Source: Entomortierella parvispora | Taxonomy: Eukaryota; Mortierellomycota; Mortierellomycetes; Mortierellales; Mortierellaceae | Reading direction: 5' to 3' | Length of the DNA: 64,000 nucleotides | NCBI GenBank assembly: GCA_963573315.1 | Contig: OY752145.1 | Span: 2,232,001 to 2,296,000, forward strand | Part shown: positions 10,842 to 22,700 of the stretch, piece by piece | Numbering within the stretch: position 1 is the stretch's first letter | Layout of the letters: each line of letters begins with the position of its first letter | Position numbers and translations under genes: made by a program | The notes under the pieces: model-generated | Told to the model about the DNA's origin: nothing | Database searches by the model: none | What the model saw: only the letters and a program-made list of their open reading frames with translations

Positions 10842-13633
10842 CTAGACGGCGCTCTGGCGCCTTGCATGCCTGTGCCCACGATCCGGATCAATAACTCCTG
10901 CCATCTCCTAAGAAATTAAAAAAGTATCAAGGTTAGGAGGCTTACTACTACCAGGACACATTGTCCTGTGCACAACTGTGCTCGTTCTTACCAATAGATC
11001 ACGATCGATATCCTGCTCGCCATCCTTGCCTCTCAAATGAACTGACGCTCGTCTGTTAGCTTCCCGTTGCTCAAAATCCCATTCCTTCTGCTGACGAGCC
11101 TTGGCCTCTGTACCACCTAACCCCCAGACCTCACACTCCACAATTTCAAACTCGACTTGGAACCCTTGTTGACGTACCCCTCCAGCAGGCTGATACACAT
11201 TCCCACCTGCAAAATCCTGTCGATAGTTTCCAAATTGGAGATTGTCATCCATGTAGAGCATACAAGTCTCAGACTCTTGTCCACCGAATCCAACGCCTGC
11301 ATTCTTGAGAAAATGAACATAATGCCGTTCTGGTGCGGCGACTGACGCAGGCGAAGATGATCGTCCAGCGGCATACGATGCAAATGGAAAATCTCTGCTG
11401 GCTGTCGTGGTGTTTGACCGGATATGGCCAGTCTTTTGAGTACTACGTGCAGAGATCGGCCTGGCAGAGTTTGGCGGCAAGCCCGTCTTTCCCCCACTTG
11501 AAGCCGTAGAAGCACCTGTAGACGGCTGTTTCCGAGCTGGGAAAAGCTCAAAGCAGGGACTCAGCTCAAACAACGAGAAAGAGTCGTTTCCCCATCCTGC
11601 CTTGGACACTTTCCAAGTGTCGGTGACGTAAGCTCCGAGTACCATCCGTTCTCTACCGACCCTCTTTGTTGGCGTAGTGGGAGTATGGCTCTCAGATGAC
11701 TTTCTAGGAGCGGACAGTTGTGGCGGACTAGCCAATGGGTCATTCTCCGCCTTGCTTTCCCCTTTTGAGTCAGGGTCGCCACTAGTTGCAACGTCGTCCA
11801 TGATTGTATTCAAAACTGTTCCTGTGGAGATGGGTGTTGTAGGACTCCGACCTGTCAATTTTTCAAATGATGTCCTACGGGTGTCGATCCCCCACGGGAT
11901 GGAGTATGGAGGGGAGTTACTGCTGACTGAGTGCCGATGTCGAGTCGAAGTTGCTCCAAACGAAATGGACTGGCGTCTGTGGATTCCTCCGCCCATGGTT
12001 GGGGTAGCAGGCGACTTTTGCCGGACAACAGAAAGCAAAAGCAGAGTCGGAGCCGGGTATTTGCAGACGTGAACCTCGAATTGGTTCATACTAAAGCCGT
12101 GCTTGCTTCCAGAGTACAGGTTTGTCAACGTTGGAGGCCTCGATTTTTGATCTGGAAGGAACCAAGAGATTAACGCTAGGTTCTCTGGCGTTAATATAGT
12201 TGATGTCGAGGTTAACTGAGGGATACAGGAGAGACCTGGAAGTATAAATTTCTGGCCGGAGCTGGATGTCGAGGACTCTTGTGGTCCGCGCATGATGTTG
12301 CCGATCAAGAACAAGGAATAAAAATACTGGGAGAGGACATCAAAGACCTTGGGCATGTTCCGGTTGACGTACTTTGAGAAAACACTGAAGTCAATAGATT
12401 CCACGGTCAAATCTATAGGGTCGTGGACATGCGAGGAATTCCGACTGTACTCGATCATGTGCTCCACTATAGAAGTTGCCCGATGTCTGCGGTGCGATCT
12501 GTTACTGTGAATTGCCGCCGGCTTGTCATGCTCGTCGTCCTGGCCGCCTTCGTCGTGTGGGTACTGGGGACTGTCAAGGATCAACCTTTCGATCAGCCAG
12601 AAGAGCCCGTCCAAAATCTCCACAAGATCCAATGCTCCTACTTTTGGGCCGCTATCCAGAAAGTCGTCATCTTCAGGATTCCATTCAAAATTGGAGTGCA
12701 ATGTCAAGTCTTTAAGTGAATCCTCCATTGTCTTTGATTTTTTGAGCATTCCTTCCTTTGGCAATGAGTCCTCTGTGTCCAAATGTAGATTGTCTGCCGA
12801 GTGCGAGTTTGCTACTGACGTATCTGCCGGTGTAGGATCGGTACTACCACTGGATACTGCAGGCGGCAGCTCTGCAAACGACTCGAAAATAGCCTTTAAA
12901 GGCCTGTGATGTATGAGACCGACGTGGTCGTCCTCCTTGACCTTCTGACAATACAGGGCCAAGGGCTTTATCAGATCCCGAAATGTGAGGGAACGAGGCA
13001 GTGCTCCGCGGCCAGGAAGCTGGTTTGGATTGTCGGGGTATGTGGAGAGATTATAGAAGGACCGAAAAAAGAGTTTGCCTGCACGCGTCGAGTCTGGCGG
13101 AAACCCCAGATACTCCTAGGAGAAGGTAGGACACATACACACGCACGTTGCTTCATTTTCAGTCTCCTCTGTTCGATTTGCATGTCCGCAAGAACCCTGT
13201 TTTTTTAACGCGAGTGGTCGCTGCTCTTTACCTCGAACACGGCCTCAGTGATCCCTGCTGGTTCCGCCTTCTTGCTCTCCATCATCTTTTTCTTGGTTGG
13301 TTGTGTTTGCGCCAGGATCGTAGCTTTTGGTGCCGTTGATGCTGACGCTTCCAGTCCATCCTGTGTGTCTGCCGAGTGTTCGGCGGCGGTCGACTTTTCA
13401 GCGACCTTGTCCTGTCTGTCCTTCAATTGCTGGAAGACTTGGCGCAGCGACAACAGCTCGAGCTCAGAGTACCTCGCAAGCAGATCTCGGTGTAGCTTGT
13501 TGCTGTCCCAGGAGAGACCGAGGTCTGCAGACTGACGTCGCTGGTGCTGCAATGAGCCTGGGTTCTTGCCCTCGGAGGATTGCTGGCTCGGAGATGCATC
13601 CAAGCCAGACAGTAATGACTGTGCAACACCCAT
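10842..13633 (-). CDS. RTC5: Rtc5-like TLDc-domain protein
   Basis: Exons 13633-13232, 13115-10992 and 10907-10842 give 863 aa. The N-terminus MGVAQSLLS fits an N-myristoylation signal, as in the Rtc5 family, which is a TLDc protein reported to act on V-ATPase assembly at the vacuole. After a disordered, Ser-rich N-terminus comes a helical region (KLFFRSFYNLSTYPD). The C-terminal TLDc domain starts near ALISWFLPDQKSRPPTLTNLYSGSKHG and includes FSLFELSPCFELFPA, the glycine-rich GVGFGG, CMLYMDDNLQFGNY and FEIVECEVWGLGG. A long disordered Ser/Thr/Pro insert lies inside the TLDc region and makes the protein larger than yeast Rtc5 (567 aa). The last exon adds 21 residues ending RRQSAV. Phases are 0 at both junctions. 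Confidence 0.88.
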
Positions 13634-15167
13634 GGCACAACTGTGTGTGGGGATTCAAGATTGCAGTCGTGTAGAAAGGCCGGTCGTGTCTATGGTCCGA
13701 GCAGGGGATGTCGTTCAATGAGGAATGGAATTAACTCTGTGGGGATGGGGTGAGGTGTGGGTAGAATGGAAAGGGCAGAAAGGGTCGAAAGGGCGCTATG
13801 GCAGAAAAAGAAGAAAAAGGAAAAAAAAAAAAAAAAAAGAGAGACACGCACAGACCGAGGAAGGAGGGGGCATGACGATGTTCAGCAACAGCAAACAGGC
13901 CAACAACACAGACAGTTCCAAGCAACCTGCTGTCTCCTCACCGTCGTCTTTAGTGTCGGTCACCCCTCTCCATCTAGGCTTGCAACATCTTTCTGTGGAC
14001 TCGACACTTTTGTATAAAAGTGAGTCTATGGACTATTGTTATTGAATGAAGGAGTCGGCTGTCCTACAGCATTCCGTTGTTGCAACAACAGTACGTTCAC
14101 CTTGTTCAAGCCTTAAACATCTTGGATGGAAGCCTTTGACAAAGCAAGTACAAGTGTGTCTGGGGCCGATCGCCAGTGCCGACACACCTGCAGCTGTTTC
14201 CCAGAGCTGACAGAGCTAGCCTTACCGCCCACTACGAGATACACACCAGCAACAGTAAACTTCCCATACAGCCAGACAATCTCCAGAATCCACGTCCACA
14301 GTCGCTCAGAGTCATCTTCACTTCCTGAGACTGTTCCCTCACTGGCAAGTGGGTGAGAACGCAACAGAGTTGATGACCGTTCAAGCAAAGGACCAGCTGC
14401 GGGTGGCGATCTGTCTGGTGGCCGCCTGGCGGAAAGGTCACAGAAGTGATGTCACCGGCATGACCACTCAAGGGAAGAGGCAGGAGCGCCCATCTGCGCA
14501 TCCCACCATCGCACGCCACTACTCCGACTTGGAAGAACATCTTGTTCCATGTGGAGGCAACCCGATGCAGCCAGGCGTTTCGAAGAGTGGTATACAAATT
14601 CGCCACAACTTTGATCCGCACCTGCGCACCGATCTTCGGTCGCACCGTGAGCAAGGTGGCTCGATCGCCTGGAGTGCTTCTCCTTCAGAAGCGATCTTCA
14701 GACTTTGGATCCCCATGTGTTGTCGATCTTTTCCAGGGGAATCAAGGAGTATAGCCTCCTTCTCACGAAATCTACGAGTACGAGCAGATATCCTTGAACC
14801 AAACTCGCTCCTTCACTAGGGCGCAGTCAGGGACAATACGACCGATCCCTTGGGCAGAGGAGTACGCGTCTGCTTCAAGGGTCGGTGCAAAAGGACAAAG
14901 AACGCGCTCCCTGGAATGAGGCGCGTCGCACAGACCTGAACAGCCAAGGCAGCATGCAATGCTCCCTCTTTCCTGCAACGAATGCTCTTTCTTTGGTCAG
15001 CCATGGTTGTCTGTTTGTTGTGCGTGGCAGTGCTCTTTTTTCTTTTTCCTTGTTCCCCGGCTATGCTCTCGTCTCTTTTTTTTTTTTTTTTTCTTTCTTT
15101 CTTTTCTTTCCTGTCCACACATCCATCCCCCATACCCCATTCACATTCGTCATTCCCTCACAGCACC
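13634..15167. other. Gene-poor interval with a possible gene relic
   Basis: About 1.5 kb between divergent genes. It carries purine runs (13801-13843), a T18 run near 15078-15095, and CT-rich sequence just upstream of the MARVEL-like gene. On the minus strand, 14113-14880 has several overlapping open stretches in different frames with protein-like composition (for example RIKVVANLYTTLRNAWLHR and EIVWLYGKFTVAGVYLVV). No continuous exon chain could be made, so it may be a relic. No RNA gene was seen. Confidence 0.35.
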
Positions 15168-16043
15168 ATGCAACTCTCACCGACATCCATATCCCTGTTC
15201 GTGGTCCAGATCTTGACTTTCTTTTCCGTGCTCATCGTCGCCATCTGCTGTGGCCTCTATGTCTCCACCTACCCCCACTCGCCCGAGGCCGAGTCCTTAT
15301 CGCCGATCGCCCTAGCGACCTTCGCCTTCTCTATCATCAGTCTTCTCATGACAATCTTCTTGGCCCTGCGTCAAAAATCAGGCAAGACCGTCCGCACCAT
15401 TGTAGAGTCCGCCTGGGTTCTCTTTGCCACCGCCGTCTGGGCCCTTGCAGGGGTTGGAGGGATTATCCATCCTCCCAACAACATGGGCCATATCTCTTGT
15501 AAAGTTCTGCCCAGTGGAAAGGACACTGACGACAAGAACTACATCCGTGCCTGTCAGTCCATGTTTGCTTCCACTGCATTCTGTCTCGTCTCGGCCTTGC
15601 TCTTTGGAGCCATGGCTATCCTGCTCATGGTCTTTTCAGTCCGACGATCGGTTCAGGAGCGAAAGAAGAAAGGCAAACAGGTCGGTGGCACCTACGCCCT
15701 GAGCATGACACCCTCACAATACCGACGAGCCGAGAAGGAATCAGAGGAAGGCAAGAATTTGAAAGGCGCTGGAGAGCATGAGGAAGAGGAGGAGCCAAAA
15801 CCTTTCAAGGATGCCAAGGATGACGAGGAAAAACAACAGCGACATGAGGAACGATTCTCGGAGAGGGTCTATCAAGACTCTGTCATCTCCCCAATGCCCA
15901 CTTCACTCCCCGCATCATACCAGATTCAACAGCAGCAGCAACTGCAGCAGCAACAGCAACACCTATACCTCCAGCAACAGCAACAACAACAGCAAATGCA
16001 GCAACAGCAGCAATGGGCACAACAACCAGCCTATGGTTATTAA
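15168..16043 (+). CDS. MARVEL-like four-helix membrane protein with Q-rich tail
   Basis: A single exon of 291 aa from ATG 15168. Four hydrophobic segments are visible: residues about 8-31 (LFVVQILTFFSVLIVAICCGLY), 46-64 (IALATFAFSIISLLMTIFLAL), 80-98 (ESAWVLFATAVWALAGVGG) and 135-157 (FCLVSALLFGAMAILLMVFSV). This pattern matches fungal MARVEL-domain proteins of the plasma membrane (Nce102-like in architecture). The cytosolic tail is highly charged (EEEEEPKPFKDAKDDEE), then very Gln-rich with CAG/CAA repeats (15926-16010). CT-rich sequence and a long T-run precede it, and a longer upstream frame from 14982 is a UTR artefact. Substrate and partners cannot be read from sequence. Confidence 0.8.
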   Translation: MQLSPTSISLFVVQILTFFSVLIVAICCGLYVSTYPHSPEAESLSPIALATFAFSIISLLMTIFLALRQKSGKTVRTIVESAWVLFATAVWALAGVGGIIHPPNNMGHISCKVLPSGKDTDDKNYIRACQSMFASTAFCLVSALLFGAMAILLMVFSVRRSVQERKKKGKQVGGTYALSMTPSQYRRAEKESEEGKNLKGAGEHEEEEEPKPFKDAKDDEEKQQRHEERFSERVYQDSVISPMPTSLPASYQIQQQQQLQQQQQHLYLQQQQQQQQMQQQQQWAQQPAYGY

Positions 16044-16183
16044 ACATATCTGTCTTGAAACCCTTTTCTAAAAAAAAACCAGAATCGATCTTGTGCAACA
16101 CCTTGTTCTCTCTTTGTTTTTCTTCGTAAGGCAAAAAAAAAAAAGGGTCGTTTCTGTTTGTGGTTGTTTGACAAGGCAACTAT

Positions 16184-17971
16184 TTACAAGAGGACAACCT
16201 CCTCATCGTCTTCGTTGACCTGCCGTCTTCGTCTGGCGTGCATTCTGATCTCTTCCTGTCTCCTGCGTGCTTCTGCCTCGAGCCAGCGATCTCTTTTGCC
16301 CGCGATGAACCAGGCAATCACGCCCAGACCAACAAGTGCAGGGAAAGCAGAAGTGCTCACTGGGATTTTGTCAGAGGACCATCCGTCACCGTTCTCTGCC
16401 TTCTTTTGAGACGAGGACGAGGATGAAGACGAAGAGGAGGAAGAACCGGCCTTACTTTCGGACGACGATACGTACGAGGAAGATGAAGAGGAGGAAGACT
16501 TGGGGGTGGAAGAGGAGACTTGTTTGATCTCATGTCGGACCGTGCTGCCGCTACTGCTGTTGAGTTTAGCACTTGTTGACAAAGTGCTAGCGGCAGCTGG
16601 CTTTGCTGACATTGCAGACTGTGCAAGAGCAGAGGGAGCGAATGTCGCCGAATGAATGGCTTGCTTTGGCGCAACGGAAGCCTTTGCTGGTGTTTTGAAC
16701 ATCTGCTTCTCCAAGTGGAGTGGTTGAGCTGCCTTGGGAAGGTCGAAAATTGAAGTGGTTGAAGACGAAGAGGCAGTCGCCTTCTCGCGCTGCAGGGCAG
16801 CCGCAGCACTCCTGATCGAGGCTCTTGTGGAGTCTTCAATCTTTGAGGAGATGGCAGGGCTACTCTTAGTTTCAACCTTCTTCAGAGTCGCAGCGCCACT
16901 TGTAGTCTCAGCTTTCTTTGGAGTTGCGATGTGAAGAGATGGAATCTTGATTTGATGGCCCTCATTGCTAGCAGCAATGGTCGGCTTGTGCTGAGCAGCA
17001 GGCTTTGCAGAATGATCAGCGTGATTGACAATTGCGTTAGTAGTCGTCATTGGTTCCTTTGATGCCGCAACTTTTGCTGAACCAAGGCTGGAATGATTTA
17101 CCGAGTGCGTTGCGGTCGTCGCATGCATGGCTTTGATAGCAGCCACTTTGGAAGTCTGGCTCGCGGAAGGTTTAGCCTTGACAGCAGCAGCTGTAGCTGT
17201 GGCAGAAGGAATAGATCGAGCATGGCCTGCGGTGTGCTTTGCTGTTTCCTGATGCAAGACCTTGAGTGGGGAGTGGTGATCCTTGTGAGGAACGCCATAC
17301 TTTGCTCCAATGGTGTAGCTCTTGTGAAAAGCATCATTTCCAAAGTTGGCCTGGTTCCAGACTGGAGTATCCTTATGGGACACTGAAGAAGCACTTGACT
17401 TTTGAGTTGCAGAAAACATGTTGGGCTGGGGGACTGGAGGCGCGGGTGCAGGAGCGGCCCACGACAACGAAGAACCCTCAAAGTGGGCCCGGGCGGCCAA
17501 CTTTGTACCATAATCGTGATCGTGACCAAAGATCTCTTGGTGCGAGACTCTCTTTGTTTGAGCAGAGGACTTTTGCGCGGAGGACAATTTCTTTGACAAT
17601 AAAGAAGCACTCGCTGCAGGCCTGCGCTGAACATTGGCTCGGCGTCCCTTGGAAGAAAGCTGGGGATGAAGTCGACTCGAAAATGATGCACCAGAAGTCA
17701 TTGGGTGCTGATGAATATAACGTGTGGCCCGGTCAGCCAAGGTCGACTTTCCGCCCGCGTATCGGAGGCCGTTCTCTTTCATGAGGCTCTTGAGATCTGC
17801 TGCAGACATGGCCTGGAGTTCGCGAGATGTGTACGAAGGCACTCTGAGTGCAGATCGCTTGCTTAGAGAGAGGGGTTGCATAGGAGCCTGGAGCGAGAAG
17901 CGTCTGCTGCGGTTCAACAGAGAGCAAGGACCCTGCAAGACTGAAAATTGACGGAGACTTGCGTAGTACAT
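16184..17971 (-). CDS. SAP-domain protein, possibly mitochondrial, with C-terminal membrane segment
   Basis: A single exon of 595 aa. The N-terminus (SLRQFSVLQGPCSLLNRSRRFS) is rich in Arg and Ser with no acidic residues, like a mitochondrial presequence. A SAP motif follows at about residues 48-88 (SRELQAMSAADLKSLMKENGL...STLADRATRY); SAP motifs typically bind DNA or RNA. Residues about 100-530 are low-complexity (Ala, Ser, Lys, Thr) with a Ser tract near the end. A single hydrophobic segment (FPALVGLGVIAWFIAG) is followed by a basic and then acidic tail (RRRRQVNEDDEEVVLL). A membrane-anchored nucleic-acid tether in mitochondria is an inference; no named ortholog was recognised. Only the N- and C-terminal parts look constrained. 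Confidence 0.75.
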   Translation of the reverse strand: MYYASLRQFSVLQGPCSLLNRSRRFSLQAPMQPLSLSKRSALRVPSYTSRELQAMSAADLKSLMKENGLRYAGGKSTLADRATRYIHQHPMTSGASFSSRLHPQLSSKGRRANVQRRPAASASLLSKKLSSAQKSSAQTKRVSHQEIFGHDHDYGTKLAARAHFEGSSLSWAAPAPAPPVPQPNMFSATQKSSASSVSHKDTPVWNQANFGNDAFHKSYTIGAKYGVPHKDHHSPLKVLHQETAKHTAGHARSIPSATATAAAVKAKPSASQTSKVAAIKAMHATTATHSVNHSSLGSAKVAASKEPMTTTNAIVNHADHSAKPAAQHKPTIAASNEGHQIKIPSLHIATPKKAETTSGAATLKKVETKSSPAISSKIEDSTRASIRSAAAALQREKATASSSSTTSIFDLPKAAQPLHLEKQMFKTPAKASVAPKQAIHSATFAPSALAQSAMSAKPAAASTLSTSAKLNSSSGSTVRHEIKQVSSSTPKSSSSSSSSYVSSSESKAGSSSSSSSSSSSSQKKAENGDGWSSDKIPVSTSAFPALVGLGVIAWFIAGKRDRWLEAEARRRQEEIRMHARRRRQVNEDDEEVVLL

Positions 17972-18210
17972 GTTATGCGTGCGAATGGATGGGTGGTAAA
18001 AGGGAAATAGGTGTGGAGAGAAGTCGTCAAAGCACGACTAGAGCATGGTATGGAGAAAAAAAAAAAGAGCATGGCACGCGCCCAATGAGAAGACGCGCAG
18101 AAAACATGTCTGGGCGCAGCAGTCACGCCAGCCACCCTGACAGCAAGGCCTGCACGTAGAAAATGCAGCACAGCATCGCGCATCAGGGACCAAGTCTGAA
18201 TTAGCACGCG

Positions 18211-19638
18211 ATGGACATTGATTCCCCAGCCTCGCCACTGAGCTCATCCATTTCAGTGTTGGTGGACAATAGCAGAGGATTGACGTCTCTATCAGGCCCA
18301 TACTTCAAGAAGAGACCTCGACCCCAGGACGACCCATTCTTTGATGAGGGCACATTTGAATACAAGGCAGCATGGCTGAGGCTCACAGAAGAAGACGCGT
18401 ACATGCCGGAACTGGATTTCTACAGCAACGCATTACGGTCAGAAACGGAAAACACCTCTCGACCGTAAGTCGTTGGCCATTTTTCGCTCCTCGCAAATAG
18501 CACCCAAGCGGACAGAACTCTGATTTTCTTTTTCTTTTTTTTTTTTTTTTGCAGGGGAACCCACCTCCAACGATGTCACTTGGGCCATTGCCATGGAGAG
18601 CAGACCTTCTCAACGACGGCAGCGTATGAGCAACATTACGAAACCAACCACCGTCATATCTGTCGGTCGTGTGAAAAGATCTTCCCGGGGACCAAACTAC
18701 TGGACCTGCACTTGAACGAGGTGCACGACACCATGGTCAAAATCCGGCGAGAACAGGGCCAGAGGACAGTAGGTGCTATTGTGTCAAATTCAACTTGGGT
18801 TTTCAGCTGTTTTCCTGTAAATCTAAAATGACAATCCACACTCTGTGCCTGTTAGTACCAATGTTTCGTCGACGGTTGTGAACGATTGTGTTCGACTTGG
18901 CAGAAACGGCGGCAGCACTTGATCGACAAGCACCACTACCCACGATCGTTCAACTTTAGTATCGTCATTACAGGCGTCATTCCCATGGCGCAAAGAATCC
19001 AGGAGGCAGCAAGAGAGAAGGCACTCTGGAAGTCAAGAACTCAAGGAAAACAAAAGGCTTCCTCCTGTGCCTCGGCTCCCCGTCGATCTAGTTTAACGGC
19101 ATTGGATATGGACATTGATCCTGCACCTGATCCTGTATCGAGCGTAGTAGACACATCATTGGCTGCAACACCATCTACCACAGCGGGCCAACTGAACGAT
19201 GCAACAATGACTACACCCTTGCACGACAGCGGAATTACTCGTCGTGGCTCTTTGGCGACTCATGGAGATGGAGCAAGGTCTATAACATCAAAACAAGACT
19301 CTTCTCAGCCTCAGGCTCGGAAATCAGCCTTTCAACAGTATCGATCGCCTGCCGCTACTGTCCCTGTGGACTATTCTGGACGAGGTAGACGTCGCTCTAG
19401 TGCAGATAGACGACTTTCAATGGACATGGAATATACCAGCAGTAGCAATAGCAGACAGGGACCACCCAAGACTGCCTCAAATGCTTCGTCATTGCCTCCG
19501 TCCGCGGCTCCAATAACTGCGAGTCGGGCAGATGATGCACTTGCCATGGACATGGACCAACTCCAACAGAGTATGGCTCGACTCATGGTTCCACGTCAAG
19601 TCACCAACAAAATCAAGCGACCGCCACAGCGGCAATAA
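18211..19638 (+). CDS. C2H2 zinc-finger protein, ZNF511-like
   Basis: Exons 18211-18464, 18555-18768 and 18856-19638 give 416 aa. Three consecutive fingers of the ZNF511 type appear: CHLGHCHGEQTFSTTAAYEQHYETNH, CRSCEKIFPGTKLLDLHLNEVH, and CFVDGCERLCSTWQKRRQHLIDKHHYP, followed by the conserved FNFSIVITG. The N-terminus contains FKKRPRPQDDPFFDEG. The C-terminal half is low-complexity and probably disordered. Human ZNF511 is poorly characterised; a nuclear nucleic-acid-binding role is inferred from the fingers only. It is divergent from the SAP-domain gene with about 240 bp between starts. Both introns have canonical ends and phases fit. Confidence 0.85.
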
Positions 19639-19754
19639 AGTCAACCAAGTTTTCAATTGCTCTCTTCCTTTAATTTATTTTGATTCCCTGCAAGAACAAT
19701 ATTTTCGACGTTTTTACTTAAATCCTCGTTAATGCTCAGAACAATCTGCCTCCA

Positions 19755-22700
19755 TTACTTCACAAGTCCCAAGGATCGTCCTGCTGTTTGAAGACAAGCC
19801 TTAAGAAGCAAAAGGACTTCTGGGTCGTGGCAGTACATAGCTTCTGTCAATGACTCGTAAAGATAAAAGAGGTGTGCAGTGGACCCTGCTAAAGCCGAAT
19901 TTTTAAGAGCAGCTAAACAAAAATGGTAATGGTATATTAATACAAGTAAAATAGGCACATTGTCAACAGCAAGAGAGGGCGACAAACATCATAACATCCA
20001 TCTTACCGAGAGGGTATGTAGCTGTGTCAGTCTGCTGATGATTCAATTGGCTTGCATCTTTGTTGGCCAAGATCTCTGGGAAAAGTCGGAGATCGTTCAA
20101 TCGTTGCAAAACTAACGAGATTTCCTGATGACGCAGTCGCGGGAATGGGCACTTGCCCAGCAAGGCCTGGTCAGCACTATAGGCGTTGAGCAACCCATGA
20201 CAACGCTGCATGAGCACCGGTGTGGCGACCGCTGCGGTGCGATGACGCAGCTCAGTCTCTACGCGGGAAACACCTGCGACCTTTGTATCCTCAAAAGCAC
20301 AGAGATCAAACAAGATCTCGAGAGAAGCAAACGCGAACCTCTCCCGGCGAACAGGAACCATGGTGTTGGCTGTTGAATGCAAAGTGATGCCAAGTCCTTG
20401 AATGACATCCAGTTGGGTGTCATCCAGAGGAGGTCCTTTCAAATCAGGGCCGTTTTTGTTCAGGCCGTTCGACGAAGAGGACCTCGAGGTGGTGGTGGTA
20501 GAGCTGAGCGTATCAGAGGCGAGCGTTCTTGTAGAAAGAATATATAGATTGGCAGCCTGATCCAGGATCTGGGTCAACTCGCTCAGTGTTCCCAGAGGTA
20601 CACGATGATAGCCCATCCTGAAGAAAACTTTAGTGCGCAATCCGTGGAGGAAGACAAGGTCGAATGATTCATCCATGGCCTGGCTCTTGAGTGACAGTTC
20701 CGTGAGGGGGATTGGGCTAAATTTTCAGAGAGAAAAGGTGAGTTCATTCACACCAGTAATTTGCGTTCGCAAATGCCGACTCTATACATACAGTGCAGGT
20801 GCCATTGTGCCTCGGCACACACTAACGAGCTCTTGCCAAATCTCCATGAACCTGTTAGCAGAGAGGCCTAGCAAAGAGAACACAAGGAGTTAGGGATTCC
20901 GTCGCTCTCAAGATTAAGGCCAGAGATAAAGAACAATGACAAAATTCAGAAAACGCCCCTACCATTCTCAAGGCCTTCTATGACACTAACACCAGTCTTG
21001 ATACACTCCAAGAACGCTGTGGTAGCGACCTTCCATAGTGGGATATCCTCCACATGCTTGTACGAGGGAGGACAGTTGTAACGCAGTCTCATAGCAGTGC
21101 CAAGTGACTAAACCCGGGGAAAAATCGGCGTCAGGTTATTTCTCGTTCGCACTTTCATTTTCATAGGTTGCTCTGTAAGTCTCGTATTCAACATAACCTA
21201 CCTGGAGAATCTTGGCATACACTCCGTCAGCATAGATGCCCTTATCGCGCTGGAATTTGTCCAACAGGAAAACCATTCTGGCCACCGTCACCTTACACAA
21301 TGCGATGTACGTTGGTTGGACAGGTCCTGTCGAGTTTGCAGGGATATTGGAGTACCCTCCAGCCGGCCCAAAATCGCCTTCAAAAGCAAGCATGAACTGG
21401 CTAGCCAAGTAGTCCAGAACTGCAGCCGGACCTCCGTCAATAGAGCTCAAGTCCAGAAGCATCAACGTGTCGTGTATGGCTAACTGCAGGGGCGAGAGAT
21501 AATCCACATCCGGTCTATAGATCGGACTTGCATCGAAAATCAGCACCAGATGAACAACATCCAAAAATGCTCGTAAATCTTGGAGTCGAAACTTGGCCTG
21601 CAAGATCGGATAGAGAGAGCGCATGATGCTGACATATTCTGTTAGAGTTTCCTGGGTGAACTTCACTGTCATGGGTCTTCCATTCGCGTGATAATCCGTG
21701 CGCCTGTTTCCAATTGTGGGCTCTCTGCCGACAATGGCACATCCGATGCGCTCCCAAGTAGCCCAAGCAGTGTCCCAGAGACGAGACAAGCGATTCTCCC
21801 GCTCCTCTTCAGTCAACAAAGACGTCTTGGAGTCGCTGCCCTCAACCGCAGGGACCTTCATCATCGTTTGAAATCCCTTCAGAGCAGCAATAGCGACATC
21901 GGGAGAAGAAAACAACGAGGCAGTCTCTAGATGTTCCATCAAAAAAACCCAAGCTTCCAGATAGTCGTCCAGTCGGATTAATTGCAGGAAAAAGTTTTGG
22001 AAAACGTCCGAGAGTCCACTGTATAACAACACGTGCGTTTCATCCCACTGCTTTGTAGGCGAGTCATTACGCATCACAAAAGCTCCAGTGTTCACGGGCT
22101 CCGGTACCTCTTCCACTTTTTTGCATGAAGCCATCTGAATGTTGTCCAGCAGTGGCAGCAAGATCTTCCAGACACATTGGCGCCACGCACGCATACCCAG
22201 TCCAGCGGCGTTGATTTGGACTGTCCGGAGCAACGTTTGGATGGCTCCATTGCGCACTTCGGGCCGCACATCCGAGCAAAGGGTCGAGATCTTGAAAAGG
22301 AGAAGCATCCAGAGCCCACTGAGGTTGTTGTACGAGAGTTCAGGATCAGGGAAGACCAATACTATTTCGTCCACTGCGCCTGTCGAGTTTCCATTTACTG
22401 CCGCATCCGGGGTAAGTTCCTGGTTCAAGTCTCGCAAGCTTTGCTGAACAAAATCAGAAATATTCCATAGTAGTCCGACAGAGGTCAAGGCGATGTTGAG
22501 ATCTTCGGTTTGGTGGCCGAACGCTGCCAAGGTGTCGATACACAGCTGCATATTCTTGGCATTCAGGAGGGATAAGAAGTCTGTGCAGATCAACTGTAGA
22601 CAAGGAAAAGCGATTCGAACAAGTCCAGCAGACTTTGGAGAAGCGGCAGTGGAGGACTCTTCCGGCTGTTCAGGAGATGACTCGGGGATAGTCTTGGATA

